Shown: positions 8,017 through 17,095 of the stretch, piece after piece
How positions within the stretch are numbered: the stretch's first letter is position 1
Layout of the letters: the number at the start of each line of letters is the position of its first letter
DNA from: RPQJ01 sp044226195
GTDB lineage: Bacteria > Pseudomonadota > Gammaproteobacteria > Steroidobacterales > Steroidobacteraceae
Direction: 5' to 3'
Assembly: GCA_044226195.1 (NCBI GenBank)
Contig: JBGAHO010000002.1
Coordinates: 62,001 to 126,000, forward strand
Length of the DNA: 64,000 nucleotides
The notes under the pieces: model-generated
What the model was told of the DNA's origin: nothing
What the model saw: the letters and a program-made list of their open reading frames with translations, nothing else
The model's database searches: none
Position numbers and translations under genes: made by a program

Positions 8017-9818
8017 GCGCCTCCGGAATCCTGCAGATCGTCCTGTATCTCGTGGTGCTGGTTGCACTCGTCCGCCCCCTCGGCGCCTACATGACGCGCG
8101 TCTACCAGGGCGAGCGCACCTGGCTGACGACGTTCACTGGACCGATCGAACGGCTGGTGTACCGCGTGTGCGGTGTGAATGCGGACGAGGACCAGACCTG
8201 GAAGCAGTACGCAGCGGCCGTGCTCGCCTTCAACCTGCTCGGCCTCGTGGTCGTGTACCTGCTGCAACGCTGGCAGGCGTGGTTGCCGCTCAATCCGCAG
8301 GGGCTGGCGAACGTCCCGGCCGATTCGGCGTTCAACACGGCGGTGAGCTTCGCGACCAACACGAACTGGCAGGGCTACGGCGGCGAGACGACGATGAGCA
8401 ATCTGACCCAGATGCTCGGGCTCGCGGTCCAGAACTTCGTGTCGGCCGCCTCCGGCATGGCCGTGCTGGTCGCGCTGATCCGCGGTTTCGTGCGTCGCGA
8501 GTCCGGACACATCGGCAGCTTCTGGGTCGACCTGACGCGCAGCACCGTACACATCCTGCTGCCGTTGTCGACGGCCCTGGCCCTGCTGCTCGTCAGCCAG
8601 GGCGTGGTGCAGAGCTTCGCGCCCGCACGCACCGTGAGCCTGCAGGAGCCGGTGACGATCCAGGTGCCGGTGACGGATGCCGCGGGCCAGCCCGTCGTTG
8701 GCGCGAACGGCGCGCCGGTGACTCGCGCGCAGGTCGTGACGGAGCAGACCTTGCCACTCGGTCCGGCGGCCAGCCAAGTCGCCATCAAGCAGCTCGGCAC
8801 CAACGGCGGCGGCTTCTACAACGTAAACTCGGCGCACCCCTTCGAGAATCCGACGCCAGTCAGCAACTTCCTCGAGGTGCTGGCCATCCTGCTGATTCCG
8901 GCGGCGCTCTGCTACACGTTTGGCCGGATGGTCGGCGACACGCGACAGGGCTGGGCGGTGCTGGCGGCGATGCTCGTAATCTTCGTGCCGCTCACCTTCG
9001 CCGACTACGCGGCGGAGCAGGCAGGCAACCTGCGCCTGCCGCCCGCCCTGGTGGACCAGGTTGCCTCGGACGCCCACGCCGGCGGGAACATGGAGGGCAA
9101 GGAAGTCCGCTTCGGCATCGCCAACTCGGCGCTGTGGGCGTCGGCAACGACGGCCGCGTCGAACGGCTCCGTGAATGCGATGCACGACTCGTTCACGCCG
9201 CTGGGCGGCGCGATTCCGATGTGGCTGATGCAGCTGGGCGAGGTCGTCTTCGGCGGCGTCGGCAGCGGTCTGTACGGCATGCTGATGTTCGCCATCGTGG
9301 CGGTGTTCATCGCCGGCCTGATGGTCGGTCGCACGCCGGAGTACCTCGGCAAGAAGATCGAGGCCTTCGAGGTCAAGATGGCCTCGCTCGTGCTCCTCGT
9401 CCCGTGTTTCGTGGTGCTGCTGGGCACGGCGGTGGCCTGCGTGGTGCCGGACGCCGCGGCCAAGGTCGGCAATCCGGGCGTGCACGGATTCTCCGAGATC
9501 CTGTACGCGTTCAGCTCGGCCGGCAACAACAACGGCAGCGCGTTCGGCGGCCTGTCCGCCAACAACCCCTTCTATAACCTTGCCCTCGCCATCGCGATGT
9601 GGCTGTCGCGCTACTGGCTGATGCTGCCGGTGCTGGCGATCGCCGGCAGCCTCGCCGCCAAGCGCAAGGTGGCCACCACCTCCGGCACGCTGCCGACACA
9701 TACGCCCCTGTTCGTCACCATGCTGGTCGGCGTCGTCCTGCTGGTCGGCGCCCTCACCTTCGTCCCGGCGCTGGCGCTTGGACCCGTCGCCGAGCAACTG
9801 CAGATGGTGCTCCCATGA
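8013..9818 (+). CDS. kdpA: Potassium-transporting ATPase subunit KdpA (K+ channel-like subunit)
   Basis: Inner-membrane, potassium-selective subunit of the high-affinity KdpFABC pump, 601 residues from the GTG at 8013, close to the usual size. Selectivity-filter-type motifs of the family are present: TNTNWQGYGGE, LGTNGGGFYNVNSAHPFENP and SSAGNNNGSAFGG. About ten membrane segments are visible. It is translationally coupled to kdpF (GTGA) and to kdpB (ATGA). The start is taken from the kdpF overlap and the MSASGILQIVLYL start of the mature protein. Confidence 0.97.
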   Translation: MSASGILQIVLYLVVLVALVRPLGAYMTRVYQGERTWLTTFTGPIERLVYRVCGVNADEDQTWKQYAAAVLAFNLLGLVVVYLLQRWQAWLPLNPQGLANVPADSAFNTAVSFATNTNWQGYGGETTMSNLTQMLGLAVQNFVSAASGMAVLVALIRGFVRRESGHIGSFWVDLTRSTVHILLPLSTALALLLVSQGVVQSFAPARTVSLQEPVTIQVPVTDAAGQPVVGANGAPVTRAQVVTEQTLPLGPAASQVAIKQLGTNGGGFYNVNSAHPFENPTPVSNFLEVLAILLIPAALCYTFGRMVGDTRQGWAVLAAMLVIFVPLTFADYAAEQAGNLRLPPALVDQVASDAHAGGNMEGKEVRFGIANSALWASATTAASNGSVNAMHDSFTPLGGAIPMWLMQLGEVVFGGVGSGLYGMLMFAIVAVFIAGLMVGRTPEYLGKKIEAFEVKMASLVLLVPCFVVLLGTAVACVVPDAAAKVGNPGVHGFSEILYAFSSAGNNNGSAFGGLSANNPFYNLALAIAMWLSRYWLMLPVLAIAGSLAAKRKVATTSGTLPTHTPLFVTMLVGVVLLVGALTFVPALALGPVAEQLQMVLP

Positions 9819-11911
9819 CTGGACGATCCTCGACTCTTCCTGCCACTGGCCGCCGCGCTCTGCTGACGCGCGACATGTTGCTCGCGGGCGCGATCGACTC
9901 GTTCCGCAAGCTCGACCCGCGCATCCAGGTGCGCAATCCGGTGATGTTCGTCGTGTTCTGCGGCAGCGTCCTCACGACCGCGATCGGCGTCGCCGCCGCA
10001 CTCGGGCTGCAGCCGGCCGCGGGCGGATCGGCATTCGTGCTGTCGATTTCCGCCTGGCTCTGGCTCACCGTGCTGTTCGCGAACTTCGCGGAAGCGGTCG
10101 CGGAGGGTCGCGGCAAGGCTCAGGCGGCAGCGCTGCGCTCGACGCGGCGCGACGTCACTGCCCGGCGGCTGGCCACCGGCCGGCGTGCCGAGGCGCAGAC
10201 GGCCGTCTCGGCCAACAGCCTGCGCAAGGGCGATTACTTTCTCGTCGAATCCGGGGACATCGTCCCTGCCGACGGCGAGATCGTCGAGGGTGTCGCTTCG
10301 GTGGACGAAAGCGCGATCACCGGCGAGTCCGCCCCGGTACTGCGCGAGGCCGGCGGTGACTTTTCGTCGGTCACCGGCGGCACGCGCGTGCTGTCGGACT
10401 GGCTGGTCGTGCGTGTCACGAGCGACCCGGGCGAGTCCTTCCTCGATCGCATGATCGCCATGGTCGAAGGCGCGAGGCGCGGCAAGACGCCCAACGAGAT
10501 CGCGCTGTCGATCCTGCTGGCGATGATGACCCTGGTGTTCCTGCTCGCCACCGCGACGCTCGCGCCCTTCTCCGCCTATGCCGTGTCGAGCGCGGGAGCC
10601 GGAACGGTGGTGTCGATCGTCGTGCTGGTCGCCCTGCTGGTCTGCCTGATCCCGACGACGATCGGCGGCCTGCTCTCGGCGATCGGCATCGCCGGCATGG
10701 ACCGCATGGTCCAGGCGAACGTGATCGCCACGTCCGGACGCGCGATCGAGGCCGCCGGTGACGTCGACGTGCTGCTGCTCGACAAGACCGGGACGATCAC
10801 CCTTGGCGACCGCCAGGCCACGGCATTCCATCCCGCGCCCGGCATATCGGAGCAGGAGCTGGCGGACGTCGCGCAACTGGCCTCGCTCTCGGACGAGACA
10901 CCGGAGGGCCGCTCGATCGTCGTGCTCGCCAAGCAGAGGTTCCAGCTGCGCGGACGCGACCTGTCGACCCAGGCGCACGTGTTCCACAAGTTCTCGGCCC
11001 AGACCCGCACCAGTGGCGTGGATTTCGAGGGACGCCGGCTGCGCAAGGGCGCTGCGGACGCCGTCCACCGGTTCGTGGACGGCGAACACGGCGTCTGGCC
11101 GGCGGCCGTCACGCGCAGCGTCGATGACGTCGCCCGGCAGGGCGCCACGCCGCTCGTGGTGGCCGACGGCGCGCGCGTGCTCGGCATCGTCGAACTGCGG
11201 GACGTGGTCAAGGGCGGCATTCGAGAGCGTTTCGCCGAGCTGCGGCAGATGGGCATCCGGACCGTCATGGTGACCGGCGATAACCGCCTGACTGCGGCGG
11301 CGATCGCCGCCGAGGCCGGCGTCGACGACTTCCTCGCCGAGGCGACGCCGGAGGCCAAGCTGGCACTGATCCGCCGCTACCAGTCCGAGGGCCACCTCGT
11401 CGCCATGTGTGGCGACGGCACCAACGATGCGCCGGCCCTCGCGCAGGCCGACGTTGCCGTGGCCATGAACTCCGGCACCCAGGCCGCCAAGGAAGCCGGC
11501 AACATGGTCGACCTCGATTCCAATCCGACCAAGCTGATCGAGGTCGTCGACGTCGGCAAGCAGATGCTGGTGACGCGCGGCGCGCTCACGACGTTCTCGA
11601 TCGCGAACGACGTCGCCAAGTATTTTGCGATCATCCCGGCCGCGTTCGCCGCGACGTACCCGTCCCTGAACGCGCTGAACGTCATGCGGCTCGCGAGCCC
11701 CGAGAGCGCCATCCTGTCGGCCGTGGTCTTCAATGCACTGATCATCGTCGCGCTCGTGCCGCTCGCGTTGCGCGGCGTGAGGACCCGCGCGACATCGGCC
11801 GCAGCCCTGCTGCGGCGGAACCTTCTCGTCTACGGCCTCGGCGGCATCGTCGTGCCGTTCATCGGCATCAAGGCGATCGACATGCTGCTCGTCACCCTGC
11901 ATCTCGCCTGA
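9815..11911 (+). CDS. kdpB: Potassium-transporting ATPase subunit KdpB (P-type ATPase)
   Basis: Catalytic P-type ATPase subunit, 698 residues from the ATG at 9815, which overlaps the kdpA stop by four bases. The phosphorylation motif DKTGTIT lies with its Asp near residue 323. The actuator loop ITGES, the nucleotide-domain hinge MVTGDN and the MCGDGTNDAPALAQADVAVAM motif are all present. An N-terminal extension of about 20 polar residues precedes the conserved region. It hydrolyses ATP to drive potassium through KdpA. Confidence 0.97.
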   Translation: MTGRSSTLPATGRRALLTRDMLLAGAIDSFRKLDPRIQVRNPVMFVVFCGSVLTTAIGVAAALGLQPAAGGSAFVLSISAWLWLTVLFANFAEAVAEGRGKAQAAALRSTRRDVTARRLATGRRAEAQTAVSANSLRKGDYFLVESGDIVPADGEIVEGVASVDESAITGESAPVLREAGGDFSSVTGGTRVLSDWLVVRVTSDPGESFLDRMIAMVEGARRGKTPNEIALSILLAMMTLVFLLATATLAPFSAYAVSSAGAGTVVSIVVLVALLVCLIPTTIGGLLSAIGIAGMDRMVQANVIATSGRAIEAAGDVDVLLLDKTGTITLGDRQATAFHPAPGISEQELADVAQLASLSDETPEGRSIVVLAKQRFQLRGRDLSTQAHVFHKFSAQTRTSGVDFEGRRLRKGAADAVHRFVDGEHGVWPAAVTRSVDDVARQGATPLVVADGARVLGIVELRDVVKGGIRERFAELRQMGIRTVMVTGDNRLTAAAIAAEAGVDDFLAEATPEAKLALIRRYQSEGHLVAMCGDGTNDAPALAQADVAVAMNSGTQAAKEAGNMVDLDSNPTKLIEVVDVGKQMLVTRGALTTFSIANDVAKYFAIIPAAFAATYPSLNALNVMRLASPESAILSAVVFNALIIVALVPLALRGVRTRATSAAALLRRNLLVYGLGGIVVPFIGIKAIDMLLVTLHLA

Positions 11912-11920
11912 GCGCACGCC

Positions 11921-12496
11921 ATGTGGAACCGCAACATTCGAACGATCGTCGGCGTCTACGTCACCCTGACGCTCCTGACGGGCCTGGCCTACCCGCTCCT
12001 GGTCACGGGCCTGGCCCGGATCGCATTCCCGTCGGCTGCGACGGGCAGCGTGATCGTGCGTGACGGACGCGAGGTCGGTTCGTCGCTGCTCGGGCAGACC
12101 TTCAGCGCTCCCCGGTATTTCTGGGGCCGGCCGTCGGGCACCGCTCCGCAGCCGTACAACGGCGGTGCCTCCAGCGGCACGAACGTCGGGCCCACCAACC
12201 CGGCCTTCGTCGACGCCGTGACGCAGCGAGTCGCGGCCCTGCGCGCAGCCGATCCGGGCAATGCGGCGCCGGTGCCGATCGACCTGGTCACCACCTCGGG
12301 AAGCGGTCTCGACCCGCACATCTCGCTGGCCTCGGCCCTCTATCAGGTGCCGCGCGTGGCGAGTGCCCGTCGTCTCGAGCTGGAGCGCGTCCGCGAACTG
12401 GTGGCGCGATACACCGAAGGACGTACACTCGGAGTGCTCGGCGAGCCGCGTGTGAACGTTCTGGAACTCAATCTCGCCCTGGACGACCTGCGCTGA
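11921..12496 (+). CDS. kdpC: Potassium-transporting ATPase subunit KdpC
   Basis: A 191-residue accessory subunit with one N-terminal membrane helix (about residues 8-29) and a periplasmic domain containing the family motifs GQTFSAPRYFWGRPS, SSGTNVGPTNP and GSGLDPHIS. It assists assembly and potassium affinity of the pump. It starts nine bases after kdpB. Confidence 0.97.
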   Translation: MWNRNIRTIVGVYVTLTLLTGLAYPLLVTGLARIAFPSAATGSVIVRDGREVGSSLLGQTFSAPRYFWGRPSGTAPQPYNGGASSGTNVGPTNPAFVDAVTQRVAALRAADPGNAAPVPIDLVTTSGSGLDPHISLASALYQVPRVASARRLELERVRELVARYTEGRTLGVLGEPRVNVLELNLALDDLR

Positions 12497-12497
12497 C

Positions 12498-15188
12498 GTG
12501 ACCGACCCGACGCGACCCGATCCCGATCGGCTGCTGGCCGACGTACAGCGCGAAGAGGCTCGCGCCACGCGCGGACGCCTGCGGATCTTCTTCGGCGCCT
12601 CGGCCGGCGTCGGCAAGACCTACGCCATGCTGGAAGCCGCGCGCGCACACCGGGCCGCCGGCGGTGACGTCGTCATCGGCTACGTGGAGCCGCACGGCCG
12701 GGCCGAGACCGAGCGGTTGCTGGAGGGACTCGAACGGCTGCCGACGATCGCCGTCAGGTATCGAGGCGTGACGAGACACGAGTTCGACCTCGATGGCGCC
12801 CTGCGACGCCGCGCCGGCATCACGCTGGTCGACGAACTGGCGCACTCGAACCTGGCCGAGGGCGATCCGGCCCCGCGGCATCCCAAGCGCTGGCAGGACA
12901 TCGACGAAATGCTCGCCGCCGGGCTCGACGTCTGGACGACGCTCAACGTGCAGCACGTCGAGAGCCTGAACGACGTGGTCGCGGGCATCACCGGCGTGCG
13001 CCAGATGGAAACCGTGCCGGACCACGTGCTCGAGGACGCCGAGATCGAATTGATCGACCTGCCGCCCGACGACCTCCTCGGCCGGCTCCGGGCGGGCAAG
13101 GTCTACGTCCCGGAGCAGGTCGGCGCCGCACTGGAGCAGTTCTTCCGCAAGCCGAACCTCCTGGCGCTGCGCGAGCTGGCCCTGCGCCGCACGGCCGATC
13201 GCGTCGATGCCGCGGCCCGCGAGTATTCCGGCCGCGAGCGCGTGTCGCAGCCGTGGCTGGCACGCGATCGCTTCATCATCGGCGTCGGCCCGGACGGACA
13301 GGGCGAGGAACTCGTGCGCTTCGGCAAGCGCTTCGCCGACGCACTCGACGCGGAATGGACCGTCGTGTCGGTCGAGACCCCGGCGATGCTGCGGCTGGAC
13401 GAGGCGGCGCGCGATCGCCGGATCGAGGTGCTGCGCCTGGCCGAGTCGCTGGGGGCGGAGTCGGTCACCCTCGACGGCCCGACGGCGGCAGCGGCCCTGC
13501 TGCAGTATGCGCGCACGCGCAATGCGTCGCGCATCGTCGTCGGGGAGCGCAAGCGCCGCGGACTGCAGCGTCTCCTGCGACGCTCCACCGTCGATGAACT
13601 CGTGGCCCGGGCCGACGGCGTCGACGTCTCGATCATCGCCGCGCGCGCGTCCGACGAGCCGCTCCGCCCATCGGTCGGCCGCAGACTCCAGTCGCAGGAG
13701 GTCCGCTGGGACCGCTACGGCTGGGCGACGGGCATCGCCGCCCTGTGCACGGCCATCGCCTGGCCCATGGCGGGCGCGTTCGAGTTGACCAACATCGTGA
13801 TGGTCTACCTGCTGGGCGTCACGATTGCCGGACTGCGACTGGGCCGCGGTCCGTCCATCCTCGCTTCCGTGCTCGGCGTGGCCGCCTTCGACTTCTTCTT
13901 CGTGCCACCGCAGTTCACGTTCGCGGTGTCGGACGTGCAGTACGCGTTGACTTTCCTCGTGATGCTGGTGGTTTCGCTGACCATCGCCACGCTGATGTCG
14001 AACGTGCGGCAGCAGACCCGTGTCGCCGGGGCCCGCGAGCGCCGGACGGCGCTGCTCTATGCCATGAGTCGCGAACTGGCGGCCTCCCGGGGCGCCACCA
14101 GTCTCGCGCGCATCGCAATCCGGCACGTCAGCGAGTCGTTCGGCAGCCGGGTCGCGGTGCTGCTTCCCGGGACCGACGGCGCGCTGTCGGCACCCGTCGC
14201 GACCGGCGACGGGCCCGTGTTCGCCGACCCGGACGTGTCGATCGCGCAATGGGTGTTCGACCACGGCCGTCCGGCGGGACTCGGCACGGATGCCCTGCCG
14301 GGCTCCGCCGCGGTCTACCTGCCACTGACCGGACTGCAGCGCACCCTGGGCGTCCTGGCGGTACTGCCCTCCAACGACAGACGGGTGCTGCTGCCGGAGC
14401 AGCGCCATCTGCTCGAGACGTTTGCAGGCCAGGTCGCCCTGGCCCTGGAGCGCAGTGCCCTGGCCGAAGCTGCCGAATCCTCGCGCGTGGCCGCGGAGAC
14501 CGAAGCGGTGCGCAACACGCTGCTGGCCTCCATCTCGCACGACCTGCGCTCGCCGCTGGCCGTCGTGAAGGGCGCCGCGACCACGCTGGCGGAAGACCGC
14601 CTCGCGCTCGACCCCGAGTCACGCAAGTCACTCGCGCGCTCCATCGCGTCCCGCGCGGACGACATGTCCGCCCTGATCTCGAACGTCCTCGACCTCATGC
14701 GCCTCGAATCCGGTCGCGCACCGCTGCGACGGGACTGGGAGTCGCTCGAAGACCTCGTCGGCCTGGCGCTGCAGCGGACCGAAGCGCGACTCGGACGGCG
14801 TCGAGTGATCGTCGATCTGCCGGACGACCTGCCGGAACTCCGCGTCGATGCGGTACTGATGACCCAGGTGTTCGCCAACCTGCTCGAGAACGCCGCCCGG
14901 CACACGGGCGAGGACACGACGGTCTGGATCACGGCCGGGCTGGTCGAGGGGGCGGTGCTCGTGCGCGTGCAGGACAACGGCCCCGGTCTGCCGGCGGGCG
15001 ATCCCGAACAGCTGTTCGCGAAGTTCCAGCGGGGCCGCTCGGAGAGCGAGGTGCCGGGCGCGGGCCTCGGGCTCGCCATCTGCCGCGCGATCGTCGCGGC
15101 ACACGGAGGCAGCATCCGGGCGGCGAACCGTCCCGGCGGTGGCGCGGAATTCGAGATCGTGCTCCCGATCGAGGAGCCGACCCCGTGA
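12498..15188 (+). CDS. kdpD: Osmosensitive K+ channel sensor histidine kinase KdpD
   Basis: Full-length sensor kinase, 896 residues, starting with GTG one base after the kdpC stop. Order of domains: KdpD domain with a P-loop (FGASAGVGKTYAMLE, about residues 31-45) and the NVQHVESLND segment, a universal-stress-protein-like domain (about 250-380), four membrane helices (about 405-500), a GAF-like domain, and the kinase core with H-box SISHDLRSPL (His about 681) and N/G boxes NLLENAARH, DNGPGLP and GAGLGLAICRAI. It senses low potassium and osmotic stress and phosphorylates KdpE. Confidence 0.97.
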   Translation: MTDPTRPDPDRLLADVQREEARATRGRLRIFFGASAGVGKTYAMLEAARAHRAAGGDVVIGYVEPHGRAETERLLEGLERLPTIAVRYRGVTRHEFDLDGALRRRAGITLVDELAHSNLAEGDPAPRHPKRWQDIDEMLAAGLDVWTTLNVQHVESLNDVVAGITGVRQMETVPDHVLEDAEIELIDLPPDDLLGRLRAGKVYVPEQVGAALEQFFRKPNLLALRELALRRTADRVDAAAREYSGRERVSQPWLARDRFIIGVGPDGQGEELVRFGKRFADALDAEWTVVSVETPAMLRLDEAARDRRIEVLRLAESLGAESVTLDGPTAAAALLQYARTRNASRIVVGERKRRGLQRLLRRSTVDELVARADGVDVSIIAARASDEPLRPSVGRRLQSQEVRWDRYGWATGIAALCTAIAWPMAGAFELTNIVMVYLLGVTIAGLRLGRGPSILASVLGVAAFDFFFVPPQFTFAVSDVQYALTFLVMLVVSLTIATLMSNVRQQTRVAGARERRTALLYAMSRELAASRGATSLARIAIRHVSESFGSRVAVLLPGTDGALSAPVATGDGPVFADPDVSIAQWVFDHGRPAGLGTDALPGSAAVYLPLTGLQRTLGVLAVLPSNDRRVLLPEQRHLLETFAGQVALALERSALAEAAESSRVAAETEAVRNTLLASISHDLRSPLAVVKGAATTLAEDRLALDPESRKSLARSIASRADDMSALISNVLDLMRLESGRAPLRRDWESLEDLVGLALQRTEARLGRRRVIVDLPDDLPELRVDAVLMTQVFANLLENAARHTGEDTTVWITAGLVEGAVLVRVQDNGPGLPAGDPEQLFAKFQRGRSESEVPGAGLGLAICRAIVAAHGGSIRAANRPGGGAEFEIVLPIEEPTP

Positions 15189-15904
15189 CGCAGGCGATGT
15201 TCCGCGTGCTCGTCGTCGAGGACGATCCGGACATCCAGCGGGTGCTGCAGACGCTGCTGGAGGCGGCTCACTATCGCGTGCTGCTGGCCGGGACCGCCGC
15301 GCGGGCCCTGATCGAGGCGCGCAGTCATCAGCCCGACGTCATCCTGGTCGACCTCGGCCTGCCCGATCGCGATGGCCAGGGACTGGTCCGGGACATTCGC
15401 GGATTCTCCGCGGTGCCGATCCTCGTGCTCTCGGCCCGATCGATGGAGGTGGAGAAGATCCACGCCCTCGACGGTGGCGCCGACGATTACGTGACCAAGC
15501 CGTTCGACGCGGGTGAACTGCTGGCACGCATACGGGCCGCCTTGCGCCGCGGCTCCACGGTGTCCGAGCAGTCGCCCCGGCTGTGCATCGGCGGTGCGAC
15601 GATCGATCTCGCCACGCGCATGGCGACGAGCGCAACCGGCGCGGCGATCCGCTTCACGCCGCTCGAGTTCCGCATCCTCACCTGCCTCGCTCGCCACCTC
15701 GGCATGGTCGTGACCCAGGACCAGCTGATCCGCGAGGTGTGGGGACCCGACCGGGTCACGGATACGCGCGGCCTGCGCTCCTATGTCAAGACGCTGCGCC
15801 AGAAGCTCGAAGTCGATCCTTCCCGACCGCGTCTCCTGGTCACCGAGCCAGGCGTCGGCTATCGCCTGCTGGGCGAGCCCGACGATCAGGCCGCCTCCCG
15901 CTGA
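15185..15904 (+). CDS. kdpE: KDP operon response regulator KdpE (OmpR family)
   Basis: A 239-residue two-domain response regulator. The receiver domain has the acidic pair (EDDP), the phospho-accepting Asp in VILVDLGLPD and the Lys of VTKPFDAGE. A winged-helix DNA-binding domain follows (FTPLEFRILTCLARH through RGLRSYVKTLRQKLE). The GTG at 15185 overlaps the kdpD stop by four bases; an ATG four codons later is a possible alternative. The 3' end overlaps the convergent MscS gene by 19 bp. Confidence 0.95.
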   Translation: MTQAMFRVLVVEDDPDIQRVLQTLLEAAHYRVLLAGTAARALIEARSHQPDVILVDLGLPDRDGQGLVRDIRGFSAVPILVLSARSMEVEKIHALDGGADDYVTKPFDAGELLARIRAALRRGSTVSEQSPRLCIGGATIDLATRMATSATGAAIRFTPLEFRILTCLARHLGMVVTQDQLIREVWGPDRVTDTRGLRSYVKTLRQKLEVDPSRPRLLVTEPGVGYRLLGEPDDQAASR

Positions 15905-16953
15905 AGCCGCACGGTCGAGGTCGGGAACGCGAGTTCGACGTGGTCTGCCGCGAGGCGCTCCATGATCCGCAGGTTGACCGACTGCTGCACGTCCATGTAG
16001 CGGTTGTAGTCGGCGCTGAGCACGTAGTAGACGCACTCGAACTCGAGCGCGTATGAGCCGAGGCGTGCAAAGTGTGCGCGGTCGAAGCGGACGCCGGCTT
16101 CACTGCAGATGATCTCCCGCAGCAGTGCGGGCAGCGCGGCGAGACGCGCTGGCGGCGTGTCATAGGTCACGCCCACCGAGAAGACCACGCGACGCTCCTG
16201 CATGCGCCCATAGTTGCGCAGGCGACCGCCCAGCAGGTCGGCGTTCGACATCACGATCTGCTCGCCGGACAGGCTGCGGATGCGCGTGCTCTTGATGCCG
16301 ATGTACTCGACGCTGCCCATGTGCTCACCGACGACCAGGAAATCGCCGATCACGAACGGCTGGTCGAGGGCGATGGACAGGGACGCGAGCAGGTCGCCCA
16401 GCACGTTCTGCACGGCGAGCGCCACCGCTATGCCGCCGATGCCGAGCCCCGCCACCAGCGCCGTGATGTCGATGCCGAGGTTGTCGAGCGTCAGCAGGGC
16501 GACCATGACCCACACGGCGACACGCGCGAGGAAGCGCAATATCCCGATCGATCCCGCGGCTGCCTTGTCGGACCGCAAGGCGACCTGCCGGCGGAGATCG
16601 AGCCAGGCCGAGGCCGCGGTCGACGTCCAGAGCCCGCACTGCCAGAAGAAGGCGATTGCCAGCGCGCTGTCCAGCCGCGCGTCGTACTTCGGACTCAGCG
16701 TCAGCGCGCCGGAGCCGAAATACGCCGCGACGACGAGCAGGAATGCCCAGGAGGTGCGGCTGGCGGCCAGCAGCGGGATCTCCAGCACTTCCGCCTGCGG
16801 GGTCGCGGCGCGCCGCGCGTACTCGCGCCGCACGATCCGGCGAGCGAGCCAGAGCCCGCCCAGCACCGGCAGGGCGATCAGCAGGAATTCCGTCAGGTCG
16901 GGCAGCGCCCGATCCCGCAGGGACGCCAGCAGCGGGGCGACACGATCGAGCAA
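15886..16953 (-). CDS. MscS-type mechanosensitive ion channel
   Basis: About 355 residues if the TTG at 16953 is used; the start is uncertain because the frame stays open upstream with no good ribosome site. Roughly four hydrophobic helices precede the MscS core. The pore-lining helix is Gly/Ala-rich (ALVAGLGIGGIAVALAVQNV), followed by the beta domain (DQPFVIGDFLVVGEHMGSVEYI, TRIRSLSGEQIVMSNADL) and an alpha/beta C-terminal domain. Such channels release solutes on hypo-osmotic shock, which suits the kdp and trehalose neighbours. The gene is convergent with kdpE. Confidence 0.88.
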   Translation of the reverse strand: MLDRVAPLLASLRDRALPDLTEFLLIALPVLGGLWLARRIVRREYARRAATPQAEVLEIPLLAASRTSWAFLLVVAAYFGSGALTLSPKYDARLDSALAIAFFWQCGLWTSTAASAWLDLRRQVALRSDKAAAGSIGILRFLARVAVWVMVALLTLDNLGIDITALVAGLGIGGIAVALAVQNVLGDLLASLSIALDQPFVIGDFLVVGEHMGSVEYIGIKSTRIRSLSGEQIVMSNADLLGGRLRNYGRMQERRVVFSVGVTYDTPPARLAALPALLREIICSEAGVRFDRAHFARLGSYALEFECVYYVLSADYNRYMDVQQSVNLRIMERLAADHVELAFPTSTVRLQREAA

Positions 16954-17095
16954 GCGGATTCTCCGACCACGACTGCGAAAACAGCGGACTGTAGATGGTT
17001 GCCCGGCGATGCAGAACTGAGATTTGCTCACAGAACGCCGACCGGCGATGCAGCCGGCGGACGCTGGCGTGTCCGCTGTGGCACAGTGCCCGGCC

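Noticed and set aside
7974..9797. 607-codon minus-strand frame opposite kdpA
   Set aside because: His/Gln/Arg-rich composition without motifs; a mirror of the kdpA coding frame.
9611..12616. Very long open frame (about 1000 codons) on the minus strand opposite kdpB and kdpC
   Set aside because: Composed of Arg/Asp/His-rich low-complexity sequence with no domain, lying antisense to undoubted kdp genes; it results from high GC content at third positions.
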